Source: Durusdinium trenchii (lineage: Eukaryota > Sar > Dinophyceae > Suessiales > Symbiodiniaceae). Taken from it: a DNA stretch of 64,000 nt. The position numbers and the translations under genes are program-made. The DNA lies in contig CAXAMN010015446.1 of NCBI GenBank assembly GCA_963970005.1, forward strand, positions 964,537 through 1,028,536, given 5' to 3'. Below, piece by piece: positions 49,501-60,050 of this stretch (positions are counted from its first letter, which is position 1; every line of letters starts with the position of its first letter). The notes beneath the pieces are model-generated. The model searched no databases. It saw nothing but the letters and a program-made list of their open reading frames with translations, and was not told the origin of the DNA.

Positions 49501-52110
49501 GATCAATGATCCATGCGCGTTATGACCGGGCTGATTCTCATGAACAGCGATCAGCGACAGTGAAAATGCAGCATGGCTGGGTTGGTTGGTTCCGCTGGCC
49601 TTCAATTGCAGTCTAGTGTAGGCAGTTTTATTCTGAAGCAGTTTCAGACATTTGCAATGCAAGAACAGTTCTCAACATGACTTTGCAGACAGTTTAGGTG
49701 ATCGCAGTGCTCTAACAAGAACCGAGGATATCGTCGGCACTTTCAGAAAGGAATTGGAGCATCGCATGATGCTGCAAGACCTCAAGATTGTAGCTTGGCT
49801 TCAACCATGGACGCGGGCTGTAGGATCTCTCAAGTGGATATCGTGGCGGCAGATTTGCAACCCAAGGAAATGTCAGATCTCTATGTGAAGGCGGTTGTTG
49901 GTCGAGGATCTTTTGGATTGGTGAAGCTGGTGTTCCACAAGCGTGACAAGTGGCCTGGCTTGGTTTTCAAGTGTGAACGCAATTGTTGCAAGCACTCCAG
50001 GGTTCCAGAATGACAGCCAAGGCAAAAGTACTATGCCCTCAAGTGTATTGGAAAGAAGCAGGTTGTGCAGCAGAAGCAAGAAAAGTCAATGCTCCTGGAG
50101 CGTGAGATTAATGCGCAATGTTATCATCCGTGCATCATGCACTTCATCACAACTTTCCAGGCCAAGGGATGCACAAAGTTGGACGTTTGTAGGTGGCCTT
50201 GCCCATGAGAAGTGTTTATTTCTTTTTCAGTGGATGATGTGCCTTCTTGGCAGTTGGTCATTAAACAGGACAGCAAGAACGTCTATTTCTTGACGGAGCT
50301 TTTGGGAGGAGGTGACTTGTTCACAGCCATCCGCGAAATCGGCAATCTTAGCAAGCGACAGTCGCAGTGACGTGGCATCATGAGCAGTTGTATTTTTTTG
50401 TTATTGGCATCCGCTCCAGGGGAATGCTGGTGGATGACGCTATGAAATTGCTGACAGGGCTGGAATTCAATTGTGAGACATATATGACATTAATTATGAG
50501 CAACCACCTTGAAAGGGTTTACTAATACTAAGATAGTCTACGGCATGCTCTTATTGCTTGTGTATCAGAATTCGACGAGAGAGGGCCCCCACATAAACGA
50601 GATACTTGTGCTTGATGACACTAAAGTAGTCTGAACGAGATGCTGTGACATGACCTCCTACTTGAGTAGTCCAAACGAGATAGGGCCCCCACATAATAGA
50701 TAGTGTATTTGAGTTTAGTACCAAATAAATGCCGCCGCACGTATAGTGGGTGGACCTTTTGCAGCAACACACTGCTCTTGCCACCCTCTTTTCTGAGGTT
50801 TTTCGGGGGTTGCATCACTTTGGCGTTAGAGTACTTGCATGCTCGGTCGATCATGTACCGGGACCTGAAGCCGGAGAACGTGGTGCTGGATTTCCGGGGA
50901 AATGCGAAGCTTGTTGACTTTGGATGCTGCAAAAAGTCTTTGCAGTCCAACACACTAGTTGGGACGCCGGAGTACTTTGCGCCTGAGAGCATCATTGGAA
51001 AAGGCCATGGTACTTTTGCACAATTGAAATTTGGGCACCGGAATGTAATGTTCAGATATGCTTTAGATTTTCCATTTTGTACTCAATTTTCAGCTCGATT
51101 TGGTTGACATATATATGTTGATTTCACGTGTGATGCAGTAACTAAGCACGAAGCTGACAGGTTACACGTGTGCTGTGGATTGGTGGGCGTTGGGAGCGCT
51201 TGGCTTAGACTCCTCTCCGCAAGTTCAATTGTCCTTAGATGCCTGAAATCTCTTAAAGTGTGCCGCATGCCCAACATACACACGTCCAAAAGCTGAGGTC
51301 ATGATGCACGAGTTCATCGTGGGGCCACTCCCCTTTGGACTCTTGGCTCTACCCGCTTGCTATGGTCTTGTGCAGTTACTGTTGGGCGAGTCCTTTGAAT
51401 GTACGCATCAATTTTTCTCCCTTTCTTCGGTTAGAGTCCGGTTGGAGTGCAAGTGATAGCCGAGTGGCAAATTGGAAATACCGCCCAGGCAGGGATTCTG
51501 ATGATCAGTTGCAGCTGCTCAAGGAGATCATGGAGGCGCAAGGGCCGAGCCTTTGTGCTACTCAATCTACCTTACTTTACGAAGCTGCCAGAAGTGCAGC
51601 CTTGGAAGAATTGGGCAGAGTCCACGTGATAGGCACCGCTGGCATTTCCAAGCTATATCACGGACAAGACCGCAATTAGCGCCCTGGAGTTTTGGACCAT
51701 TCCCAACATGGGACCCGTTTGAGTTGTGTTTGTGCAGTTGAAGAAGCCTTTCCCGCCATGTCTATGGGATTTGCAACACATGTATATACACGTAATTACA
51801 TACAATTTACACAGTGTAATAGGTCCATATGTATATATATATATTTATATGTATACAGGATTGTTTAAACATATATGCATTATATGTATATGTCCGACGA
51901 AAAGCCTTTGCAGAATGTCTCAGGTTTGATCTCGCAGCTCTTGGAGCGAACCCCTGAGCTGCGCTTGTGTGCTTCCTCTCATGGAGCCAAGGTGGGCTGT
52001 TTTCTTCATCGGGTGCTGATGCATTTGCCCGGGTCTTTTCTGACAATCCTTGTGCTTTGGCGCCGAGGACCTTCAAGAGCATCCGTACTTTTCAGGCCGG
52101 GAGCAGTTGC
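43002..52110 (+). CDS. cGMP-dependent protein kinase (PKG)-like gene, multi-exon
   Basis: A cyclic-nucleotide-regulated Ser/Thr kinase of the AGC group. Cyclic-nucleotide-binding (CNB) segments occur at 43002-43526, 44180-44364 (with possible remains to ~44965), 45045-45116 and 48432-49207. A complete kinase domain then runs through exons from 49835 to 52110: GRGSFG loop, [79 protein letters not shown] and [11 protein letters not shown]. Several CNB domains plus an AGC kinase in one chain is the architecture of alveolate PKG. It would be activated by cGMP (or cAMP). A ~3.3 kb stretch between 45.1 and 48.4 kb contains the tandem-repeat block. The C-terminus may extend to ~52460 (FVASLELLNEMLRRQ). 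It could be two adjacent genes, but order and strand favour one. Confidence 0.8.
43916..43985 (+). repeat. Dispersed CTAGTAG-type repeat, copy 3
   Basis: GAGCTAGTAGTAACAGGTGC, CTACTAGTAACAGGTGCC and TACTAGTAGTAACAAG follow one another in an intron of the kinase gene. It is a more diverged version of the 6906-7045 family. Confidence 0.7.
44180..44364 (+). CDS. CNB domain 2 exon of the PKG-like gene
   Basis: Follows TGCTAAG (AG at 44178-44179) and may end before GTGAAG at 44365. It encodes [40 protein letters not shown] and IEGTVKIVD, the helix plus first beta strands of a CNB domain with the usual G-E-x-x-x-x-E-G-x-x-G pattern. Confidence 0.8.
44830..45116 (+). CDS. CNB-linker exons of the PKG-like gene
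   Basis: After TTGCAG a frame reads [20 protein letters not shown] and [14 protein letters not shown], the end of one CNB domain and the helix leading to the next. At 45045-45116, [20 protein letters not shown] is the start of the next CNB domain. The second half of that domain was not found before the repeat block. Confidence 0.55.
45431..45496 (+). repeat. 14 bp tandem repeat, short array
   Basis: About 4.5 units of GAGTGGTGTATGAT. The same unit forms the long array at 47007-47328 on the other side of the repeat block. Confidence 0.9.
45570..45676 (+). repeat. ~20 bp minisatellite
   Basis: Units of the type CGCGAGAGATGACTCAGCAG occur about five times with variation (GAGAGCTGACTC). Confidence 0.8.
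45679..46072 (+). repeat. 61 bp tandem repeat array with an assembly gap
   Basis: Units begin GCTCCGCGTACTAAAGTTGT and continue with GTCGCCAGTTCTCAGCTTCC. Successive starts at 45923 and 45984 give a 61 bp period; at least six units are seen. Ten N at 46005-46014 mark a gap inside the array, so the true copy number is unknown. Confidence 0.9.
46075..46482 (+). repeat. 42 bp tandem repeat, array A
   Basis: About 9-10 units of 42 bp containing CCTGCCACGAAATCTGCACA and TGGAGGTTCACAAAGTGCTG. Because 42 is a multiple of three and the unit has no stop in several phases, frames stay open on both strands. Confidence 0.9.
46688..46880 (+). repeat. 42 bp tandem repeat, array B
   Basis: About 4.5 more units of the same 42 bp repeat, separated from array A by ~200 bp of unrelated sequence (46483-46687). 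Confidence 0.9.
47007..47328 (+). repeat. 14 bp tandem repeat, long array
   Basis: About 23 units of GAGTGGTGTATGAT with scattered substitutions (GGGTGGTGTATGAT, GAGTAGTGTATGAT). Confidence 0.92.
47329..48431. other. Intron-like sequence of the PKG-like gene
   Basis: No certain exon. A frame at 47709-47868 ([20 protein letters not shown]) could be coding. 48137-48160 is TA-rich. Confidence 0.35.
48432..49207 (+). CDS. Last CNB domain of the PKG-like gene (several exons)
   Basis: Exon-like pieces in order: 48432-48518 ([20 protein letters not shown]); ~48612-48680 ([20 protein letters not shown]); ~48785-48884 ([20 protein letters not shown], then DYFGERG); and 49114-49207 ([17 protein letters not shown], then [13 protein letters not shown]). 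Joining the last two at GAG CGA G|GC gives [16 protein letters not shown], a full phosphate-binding cassette with its Glu and Arg, so this domain should bind cyclic nucleotide. Confidence 0.8.
49464..49484. repeat. (GT)n microsatellite
   Basis: An uninterrupted GT run in an intron of the kinase gene. Confidence 0.95.
49685..52110 (+). CDS. Kinase domain exons of the PKG-like gene
   Basis: Exons by eye: ~49685-49785 ([15 protein letters not shown] linker); 49835-49950 ([19 protein letters not shown]); 50029-50160 ([29 protein letters not shown]); 50269-50368 ([20 protein letters not shown]); 50798-51009 ([44 protein letters not shown]); 51161-51203 ([13 protein letters not shown]); ~51297-51340 ([13 protein letters not shown]); ~51491-51540 ([16 protein letters not shown]); ~51640-51680 ([13 protein letters not shown]); ~51923-51985 ([14 protein letters not shown]); and ~52053-52110 ([14 protein letters not shown]). 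All catalytic residues are present: glycine loop, VAIK Lys, helix-C Glu, R-D in YRD, and DFG. The HRD His is Tyr, as in many AGC kinases. An active kinase is likely. Confidence 0.85.
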
Positions 52111-54084
52111 CGTTCCCAATGCGGTGTTCTGCTCCAGATCTTTCAGTCAAGGCTTCAATTGGAACAGCCTTGCTGGTCAGTCCCTCCAAGCACCTTGGTT
52201 ACCAGACCGGCGGAAGATTCAGGAAGCGACGGGCTGTGACAAACACTGCATTTTTGTTGCCAGCTTAGAGCTGTTAAATGAAATGCTGCGTCGCCAGGAG
52301 GGATGGGAAATTCCTCCAGATGCTGGAAAGCCGGTTTGCCCTGAACAGGGGGACCCTGACAGTCTTCTGGAAGATCCTGCCATGGATCTTTGGTGGAAAA
52401 GTGCGCATACCAATAGATTGAAAGCCCTCAGTTCCAAAAACCAACCACTAGAACGGTGAGTCACGCATTCTATGCACGTTGTGGTAGGTCTCCTTTGAGC
52501 TCTGCGTGTATTCTTGCAGGTGCTGTTTGCTTGCACTTGCAGGCGCAACAGCTCGAATCAGCTAAGGAATGGGCCAAGGCCTTCTGAGAGAATATCGTGA
52601 AAGTGCACAATTAAAAACCACCACACTTCTCCTAATCGTCAGCGTTTGCCCTGACTTCACGTTCCAAAGCATGTGTCACTCAACGCTTATTGCGCATGGC
52701 GCAAGCAATTCAAGACGACATCCCAGAGCATTCGTTCTGGGACAAAGCGGAGTTGCTTTGGAATCAGCTTCGTCCACCCCACCACAGTTGCCCTCAAGAA
52801 AAGATGCAGCAAGGACTCCTTGGGAGTTGATGCTGGATGCACTAGTTGTCAGAAGAGACGAAGCTTTCGTGGCAGTCAGCTGCCAAGCAGCAAGTGAGGC
52901 ACTGCTCAGCCTTGCGATTGCCCGGATGTACATTTGAGGCATCTCTGGTAGGAGACAGTAAGCTTTGTCCCCTGCACGTGCCGCGGCTAGGAAATGTTTG
53001 GAGTTGCTTCTCACCCTGCTTCCCCTGAACCTATATTCCGACCTTGTTTTGCTGCGTGAAGGTTGAGCAGTGAGCCCAGCACAACTTCCGCTGCTATCAA
53101 GATCAAAGTTGTTGCGCAGCTCTGTTTGCAAGGGTTCAGGTTTTCTCAAATACGGTGCAGCAGCCAGAAGAGGCCACGAAGTTGGATAGTCATATTCGAT
53201 CATACTTGAGTTTGCACCATCAAGAGGAGGATTGACTGTCGCCATTCAGGATATGTACATATTTATGTACATACCGGTAATTTGAATCATCTATGTAGAT
53301 GAAAAGTAATGCTACTGCAACAACTGAGATGCACACTTGACTTCTCGTAGGTGCAGATGGCGCGGCTGCTTCCTATGTTTTGCCGGTCGGGCCCGAAGTA
53401 GCTGTTCTGCCGGAGGCGATACGGGGTTACTCACAAGCCAGCATGCACATGGAGCAATCTTCATTGGCATGTGTGCACCTTGTCTGCTCCCGCTTCAAGC
53501 TCCTCCAAGAGGCACTTAAGTTCCATTTACTGTAATTAGCACTGCCCAACCGCAACCAGACTTGGACAGGCCTAGATACACACGCACATTTACAGGGACA
53601 CTCATTGTTACAAACAGATTTCTCAGGGCACTGACAGAGCTTTTTTGGTGCGATGACTCAGTGGTGAAAAGGTAGACGCAGTAGATCTAGGCCGAATCTA
53701 GGCCTGAGTTCTGAGCCCATGCGAAGAGAGCCTTCTGCCTTTACTTGGCTTCGCCGCAATTTGACTGAGACAGTGACCCCACGAGGGAGACTGAGACCGA
53801 ACCTCTACCGTCTTGATGCGGCTTGGTCATTTTGATGCGAAATGCACGAGGGTAGGTGTGGTGAAATGGTTGAACCTCGCACTTCATGAGACTATTTGGG
53901 CTTGCCAGATTAACCTATGATAGATGTAGGGTGGAGAAGTTGGAAGATGGGGACAGACTGGGCTTGTTGTGCCTCTAGCTTAAGCTTTTTGACCGTTCAA
54001 AGTGGCCTTTGGTCTTTCATGGCCTTTCTGGCTGGGTGGGGTTCATTGGCCTGCCTTTGGCGTGCTTTCGCCCCGTCGTTTCAG
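52111..54084. other. 3' end of the PKG-like gene and intergenic region
   Basis: The frame up to 52459 (WEIPPDAGKPVCPEQGDPDS) may be the C-terminal tail of the kinase. Beyond it no gene is recognised. A short repeat TCTAGGCC occurs twice near 53685-53702. 53980-54084 encodes a hydrophobic stretch if read as coding but ends in TTTCAG, so it is more likely an intron. Confidence 0.4.
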
Positions 54085-55189
54085 GTAAAGGATTGGATCC
54101 TCTTTGAGCCGTCGACTGCACACCTGCAGAAGAAGCATGAAATCTTCCAGTCGCCATCGCGCGACAAGCATTTGATTCAGTCTAAAGGTTGCCTGGGACC
54201 ACAACACGAAGTGTTAGAGCTTTTGCTGGATTATTTGCCACAACGCTATCCAGAGAATTTCCAGGTTGCTGCTGTTCCATCTCTTGGCTCCAAATATGGA
54301 CCTGATACCACAATCACGTTGCATGCAGCAGATTGGCAGATGGAGTACCGCGTTGGGGACTTTGCGCATTTTCCTTTGGAACTGGCCTCCAGGCAAAGCC
54401 GGGGAAATTGTACATTGTAGCGAAAGATGAAACTGTGAAGCTGTATTCCAACATAGTCCAACTATATACTATATAGGTCAAATTGCAAACTCGGCTACGA
54501 CTAGACCATGTCATGAGATTCTTTTGGATGCCACAAGTTGACAAGACAGAATGGGTTGGTCAAGCTCGCCAAGTCCCAGCCGGCCCCTTCTCGAGGCTTG
54601 TTTTGGAGGATTTGGTGATCGTCGAGGATGGGACGGTCGTTGCGGGATCTGTGCTTTTCAGTTTCACACGCTTCCATGAACGCTTTGGAATGAACATGGA
54701 GCAGATACACAGCAAGGTGCCTCAATACCAAAATGATTTGGAGAAGCCTGTTGCAAAAGTTTTTGCCACGTTGAGGGACGATCGCCCTATGTGGCGGAGC
54801 AACTGGAACGTGAGCTGGAGTGACGACATCATGGCAGGCTACAGCCGCTACCCTCATCGCAATCAAGGCATATCAACAGCTGAAAGAAACTTACTGTTTG
54901 AAGAACTAAAATACAAGATTGGCCAGAAAGGCCTAGCTGAATCCGCATGGCTAAAGGTTGAATACCAAACATTGAGACGACTATGCCATCATCCTTCCTC
55001 AGTTCTTTTTACCATCAGAACTTTCATAAACTCTTTCCAAGAACTGGAGAGCGAGCCGTTGGCGGCTAAAGCCCTTTTGCAGAATATGGACCGACTGCAG
55101 CACACAGAGTTCAAAAAATACATAGGAATTGACGATGTGGATTTGTTCCAGACTCTGAGAAGCTTCGTGCAAGATGCCTGTGTAGAATG
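54085..55189 (+). CDS. DUF3445 / heme-dependent oxidative N-demethylase-like protein
   Basis: Two coding stretches: 54085-54411 (VKDWILFEPSTAHLQKKHEI; LLDYLPQRYPENF; DFAHFPLELASR) and ~54555-55189, stop at 55187-55189. The second reads SRLVLEDLVIVEDG, FTRFHERFGMNMEQIHSKVP, MWRSNWNVSW, VEYQTLRRL and SVLFTIRTF. The order 'LEL-x-x-x ... EDL ... F-x-x-x-x-G ... IH-x-x-VP ... R-x-NW ... E-x-Q-T-L-x-R-L ... F-x-I-R-T' is that of family PF11927, which includes a bacterial heme-dependent dimethylamine oxidative demethylase. A short intron separates the parts; a donor at 54411 (GTACAT) and an acceptor near 54563 or 54572 fit the phase. An upstream ATG at 53917 would add a hydrophobic N-terminus but is less likely. 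The substrate is unknown. Confidence 0.8.
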
Positions 55190-55649
55190 AAGTCATTAAG
55201 TAGATGCCGGGGATATTTGATCTCCGGGGCTAATTAATCCTCTTAGCCTCTCAGCCCAATTGGGGTTCAGGAAATTGACTAGAAGACCAGCAAATGAAAA
55301 GAGTGATTGCAGCGGATGCATTGCAGGACGACTTGGGGAAGCAACATCAGGAAGATACATGAAGATACATGGCTCCGGTGACTTTACACCCCAACTAATT
55401 TCATGACTGTGAGTTTTTGGGTTGCATCCCTTTTGCCAAGTTGTCCTGCTGCAGGGTGTCAAACATGTGACGGTGGTACTGCCGAAAGGGATATATATAT
55501 ATAGTTATATATACATACATATACATATAATATATGTATATATGTATATCAACGTGAACCTGGAGGTCATTGCTGCGCATCATACGCTATCCTCGGCATT
55601 TGTGGCCCAAGAAGCGTGCTGCATGTTCAACTAGATCTCGGCGGAAAAG

Positions 55650-57892
55650 ATGCCAACACCTGGTGATTCGGGCATGGCAAAGAATGTTCAATTGACACCG
55701 CAGTTCTTCTTAGAAGTTCTGGATGCGAAGTTTGCTAAGCAGGAAGCTTTGATTCGTGAGTTGCTGGAACATAAGCCGCATTCGTGGCATTCAAACGCTA
55801 ACCAACTCTGCTTTGAGCAGCCCAAAGAGCAAGTAGTGGAAGTGAGTGATTTCGATTCGCCCGATGAAGAATCGAAGCTGGAATCTCACATGGACACATC
55901 AGCGCATGCTGTGAGCAAGGTCACGCGTGCAGGCAGATTGGGACTTCAAGTCATGAGCGAGAAGTTAGAACCAGACCCTCCAATGAAGGCCTTTGTGAAA
56001 GGACCGCTTGACGGCTACATGGGCATCGTCGTCCTCGTAAATTTGATTTTCATGATTCTGGAGACGCAATGGACTGCCGCAAATGCGGACAGTATGCTCA
56101 ATGTTGGACCACCGCCAGAATGGGGCATTGGTGAAACATTCTTCCAGGTTGCTGAATACGTTTTCTTTTCTACTTATGCCATTGATGTGCTCGTTCGGAT
56201 TATCATATTGCGATCTGAATGGTACTATGACAAGAGGGAAGGCATAATGTTTCTGAATGTTTTTGATGCATGCGTCGTAGCTGTGAACGCGGTTGAGCTG
56301 CTGCTTCTACCGCTGTGCCAGCCTTAGTTGGGATTGCAGAAGCTTTAATTGTGCCATGTGCCCAAAAATGTAGAGGATTTTGGCGATGATTGGGGCAGGC
56401 CGCACTCCAACAGCTGAGGCTAGTGCTTGGAAGCGACCCGGATCAAGTGAACAGCATTCGGGTCATCAAGCTTTTTCGCATTGCGCGTACTTTGCGTATT
56501 GTGAAGACAGTGCCCTGGACTGCAAACCAAAAAAGAGGATAAAGAAGGCACGTTCTTTGGTTTAGCAGGCTTTTTTGGAATAGGCCCTTACACTTACCTT
56601 CTTTGTTCTCATTCTTCCACAACCAACAGACATCGGTGCAGAGACCCTTATTCTTCTGGCTGGTGTGACATACAGGTATATACAAGTAGAGCAGATGTTT
56701 TGCCGTTGAGGCCAGGTTTTGATCTTGCCTGAGTTAAAGAGTAAATGAAAGGGTACTTGCTCCTAATAGCTACTTGTTCCTAGTAGCGATGCTAGGAGCC
56801 CCTAGTAGCGTCCTTGCTCCCAGTAGGAAGGCCAGGAGCCCCTAGTAGCTACTTGTTCCTAGAACGATATCATCCTTGCAGTATATATAGTTATTTTATA
56901 TTTTCCTTGCAGAAGCAGGGCAGGATTTGTTCAGTCAACAGCATCACGAGCGTTTTCTTAACTATCCCATGAAGGATCACGTTTACCTTCAGAAGAGGGA
57001 GTCGCCACCGGTTCTTACAACAGTTATGCTTGTAGAGTTGTGCGCTTAGAGCCTGCGAGGTGTGGCACTCAACGCTGTTGCATTGTCAAACGCTGAGGTT
57101 CAGCTATTTCGGCAGCTCCGGCTTTTAGTGGGGACCTGCATTGCCAGTATTGGTGCTCTTTTTTGGTCTATGATCTTGCTGATGGTGATGAAGGTAGGCT
57201 TTGCATTGATTATTTGCCAAGCCTTGCAGGGTGTAGTGATGGACCCAGGCACCGAAGAGAGCACTCGTATCGAAGTCAACCGCTTGTATGGTAGCTTTCT
57301 AAAAGCTCTGTACACGATGTTTGAGATAACGCACAGTGGCAGTTGGCCAGCTGTTGTGAGACCTATCGTGGAACAGGTTGATGCATGGTATGCCGTCCTT
57401 TTTCTCGCATACATCACACTGGTGGTGTTTGCAGTTATTAGAATAGTGACGGCTCTTTTCTTGAAGGAGACACTAGCAAGTGCAGCAAATGACGCCGACA
57501 TGGTGATGGAAGACAATCGACGCTCTGCAGTCGAAGCAAACATGAAGTTGCAAGAACTTTTTCATGCAGCTGATGATGACGGAGATGGGCACCTTTCGCC
57601 TGACGAATTTGTCCAAGCCCTTACCCTTCCCAGTGTGCAAGGGTTTTTGCAGTCAATGGAGGTAAACATTAGAGATACCGGACCTCTTTTCGAGATTTTG
57701 GATGATGGTGATGGCCGCATCACAATCGCCGAGTTTTGCAAAGGGCTAATGCAGCTCAAGGGGCAGGCCCGAGCTTTGGACATCATTGTGCTGCAGCATG
57801 AGCTGGCCAAGCTCTTTCGCGAATGTAAAGAAATCCATCAAGATCTTCGACGGACTCTCACCCCTCTTTCTTCTCCGAAACGCACCTCCTAA
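55650..57892 (+). CDS. Single-domain voltage-gated cation channel with EF hands
   Basis: Exon 1 (55650 to ~56320, ATG at 55650) has a cytosolic N-terminus with a short coiled stretch (LDAKFAKQEALIRELLE) and S1-S3 (YMGIVVLVNLIFMILETQW; VAEYVFFSTYAIDVLVRII; NVFDACVVAVNAVELLLL). Exon 2 (56414-56535, after CAACAG) carries the S4 sensor IRVIKLFRIARTLRIVKT, with Arg/Lys at every third position. The last exon (57050-57892, after GCTTAG) has the S4-S5 linker, S5 (IGALFWSMILLMVMKVGFAL), pore (LYTMFEITHSGSWPAVVRP) and S6 (AVIRIVTALFLKETLA). EF hand 1 is DDDGDGHLSPDE; a second, EF-like loop reads DDGDGRITIAEF. Ca2+ binding would tune gating at the plasma membrane. Ion selectivity cannot be read with certainty. 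Confidence 0.85.
56757..56872 (-). repeat. Dispersed CTAGTAG-type repeat, copy 4 (inverted)
   Basis: Read on the - strand it contains CTACTAGGGGCTCCTGGCC, GGAGCAAGGACGCTACTAGG and CTACTAGGAACAAG, the same units as 6906-7045 and 38581-38676. It lies in an intron of the channel gene. Confidence 0.85.
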
Positions 57893-58285
57893 AGGGAGTG
57901 TGCTGAATAAGACCGTGAACATGCTAGGAAAACGGACAAATCGGCACACGATGGCTATGAAACAATATCGATTTATATATATATATATTTATTAAACAAA
58001 CACATATATTTGTATTGTACTTTACTAGTTAGTGTGTCCGTATGTATTGTATGGCATCTATATAGATAACAACATCAACTGCAATGTTTGAACAGCCAAG
58101 GTGGAACATGGTTGCCCCCGTTCGCCGTGGTCTGAGTTGCTGGACGACACATGACTTTTCTGTGCCAGATTTGGCTTTGAACAGCTTGCATTGGTTTGCG
58201 CATTGCTTACATCGCTCGTTATCCCACATGTTTGCTCAAGATCAGGGAGTCAGTCTAGCGAGCTTGGTGCATAGTTTATTGCGAG

Positions 58286-59215
58286 ATGTGGGCCTCAAAG
58301 GAGGTCGATAAGACTGAGCTTCAGGCATGGCTCTTGGATGTTCTGAATGCAAAATTTGCAGAGCAAGAAGCAGTCATCAGAAGTATCCTGCAGCAACCCC
58401 AACACCTCAGAATTTCGAGTCAGCTACTGTCAAGGGATGTGAGTGGGGCCGGAACCAACTCCTTTGCGCTCAGTGAGGCTTCGGACTTGTTCGCGTTACC
58501 TCTGAGCAGTGATGAGGCTAACGTGGATACGCCAACAACCCCTCCCATTCCCAAGGTCAAGTCGGGCAAAAATTTGGGCAAACACATCATGGCTGAGAAG
58601 CTGGCACCAGATCCACCCTTCAAGGTTTTCATCAAGAGATCGATGGATTCCTACATGAGTGTGGTGGTGATAATCAATCTCATTTTCATTGCAGCAATGA
58701 CCGAGTACCAGGCCGCTGAGGCAGATTATGCCCTTGGACTATTGGAGCAGACCTGGAATGGTGTGTCTGACTTGACTTTTGAGGTTGCGGAGTACATTTT
58801 CTTCAGCATTTACTTTTGGATGTAGGGCTGCGGATCGTGATCCTTCGAAAGGAATGGTACTTTGACCGAATTGAAGGATGGATGTACCTTAACATGTTTG
58901 ATGCAGTGCTGGTTGCGATCAACGCATTTGAACTTCTTGCGCTCCCAGTGCCAGACCCTTAGACATCGCAATAAGTTACTGTAAAGTATGGTGAAAGTAC
59001 ATGTTGGTTCCTGATTCCTGGTTTACCTGTTGCGTGCTTTGACAAAGGTTGCTAGGAGATCAGCAGCAGAATGCCACCCCGATCAGAGTGATCAAGCTGG
59101 TGCGGATTGTGCGCACCTTGCGGATTTTCAAAACTGCTTCTCGGCGCAATCAGTTCCTCGCGCTGTTTCTGATCGACCACTTGGTGTCTTGCCGCTATGG
59201 TTGTAGTTGTAGACT
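58286..59215 (+). pseudogene. Second, truncated copy of the voltage-gated channel gene
   Basis: Paralogous to the gene just upstream: NAKFAEQEAVIRSILQQ, MAEKLAPDPPFKVFIKRSMD, YMSVVVIINLIFIAAMTEY and VAEYIFFSIY align with the N-terminus, S1 and S2 of copy 1. At TACTTTTGGATG (T run 58814-58817) the frame is lost. One more T would give FLDVGLRIVILRKEW, matching copy 1 (AIDVLVRIIILRSEW), and the protein then continues YFDRIEGWMYLNMFDAVLVA. An S4 exon follows at 59048-59215 (IRVIKLVRIVRTLRIFKT). No S5, pore, S6 or EF hands are found downstream in the window. So the copy is probably a pseudogene or a voltage-sensor-only product. Confidence 0.75.
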
Positions 59216-60050
59216 CTAAATGGCTAGCATAATGGGGGTTTGCGCATCCTTGCAAGCGCAAACAACACAGAATACGGATTGCACATTGGTAATGAAGGCA
59301 TGCCACCAGATTTGGCATATTAATTACTTACCTGCTTCTCAAGCACCAACCCGGCACAACGGCAACTCTTTGTTTTCCCAGCCATTGGCCCATCATCCTG
59401 TTTCTATGTGTAGGCAAATGCCATGTACTGTGTATGAGAGATACTTTGGGATGGGGTCCGCCGCAAACTTGAATGAACACCTGATTCAATCCGTGGTAGT
59501 GTCAGTGTATGATGCGGGTCTTCTGTCCCTCGTCCGAGTCTAGTTAGAAGATGTTAGAAGATCCAGGTTGGTGTATTCCCGCAACCTGGAAGCCGCTGGA
59601 AGCCCCGTAAACATGTTAATGCACATTTGAAGAGATGCAGTTATAGTTATATATATATATAAAAAGACCAAAGGATGGCATGCAATGTTGGAAATCCTGA
59701 AATCAGCGAGGTGAACAGGACAGTGATAGTAGTGGTGTACCGTGAATTTGGTGCCGTTTTTTTGGTTTAATGGGTCAAGAGAAGTGGCTCAAAACCCTGA
59801 TATGTTTAGGGAATTTGCAGCCAAAATTGCAGGGAACATGCAGTTGTCGCCGTGTTTTACACGTTTTCAACATTTTGGACCTGTTCTTGCATGCATGTGG
59901 TTGTGGAACCTGCCACGGCCATGCACAGGCACATAAGCTTGGAATGCTGGTTTGTGATGCCAAGGGTTTATATACGGCTATTTTTTGGGCAGCTTGCTGA
60001 GACTTTTGGAGGACAAGGGCAAAATTGCCACGATTGGAAGAAAGGGAAAA
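59216..60050. other. Region without a recognised gene
   Basis: Downstream of the truncated channel. 59640-59665 is TA-rich. Short open frames show no domain. Confidence 0.5.

Noticed and set aside
52676-53245. 189-residue - strand ORF after the kinase gene
   Set aside because: Long but with no recognisable domain, and antisense to + strand exon-like sequence.
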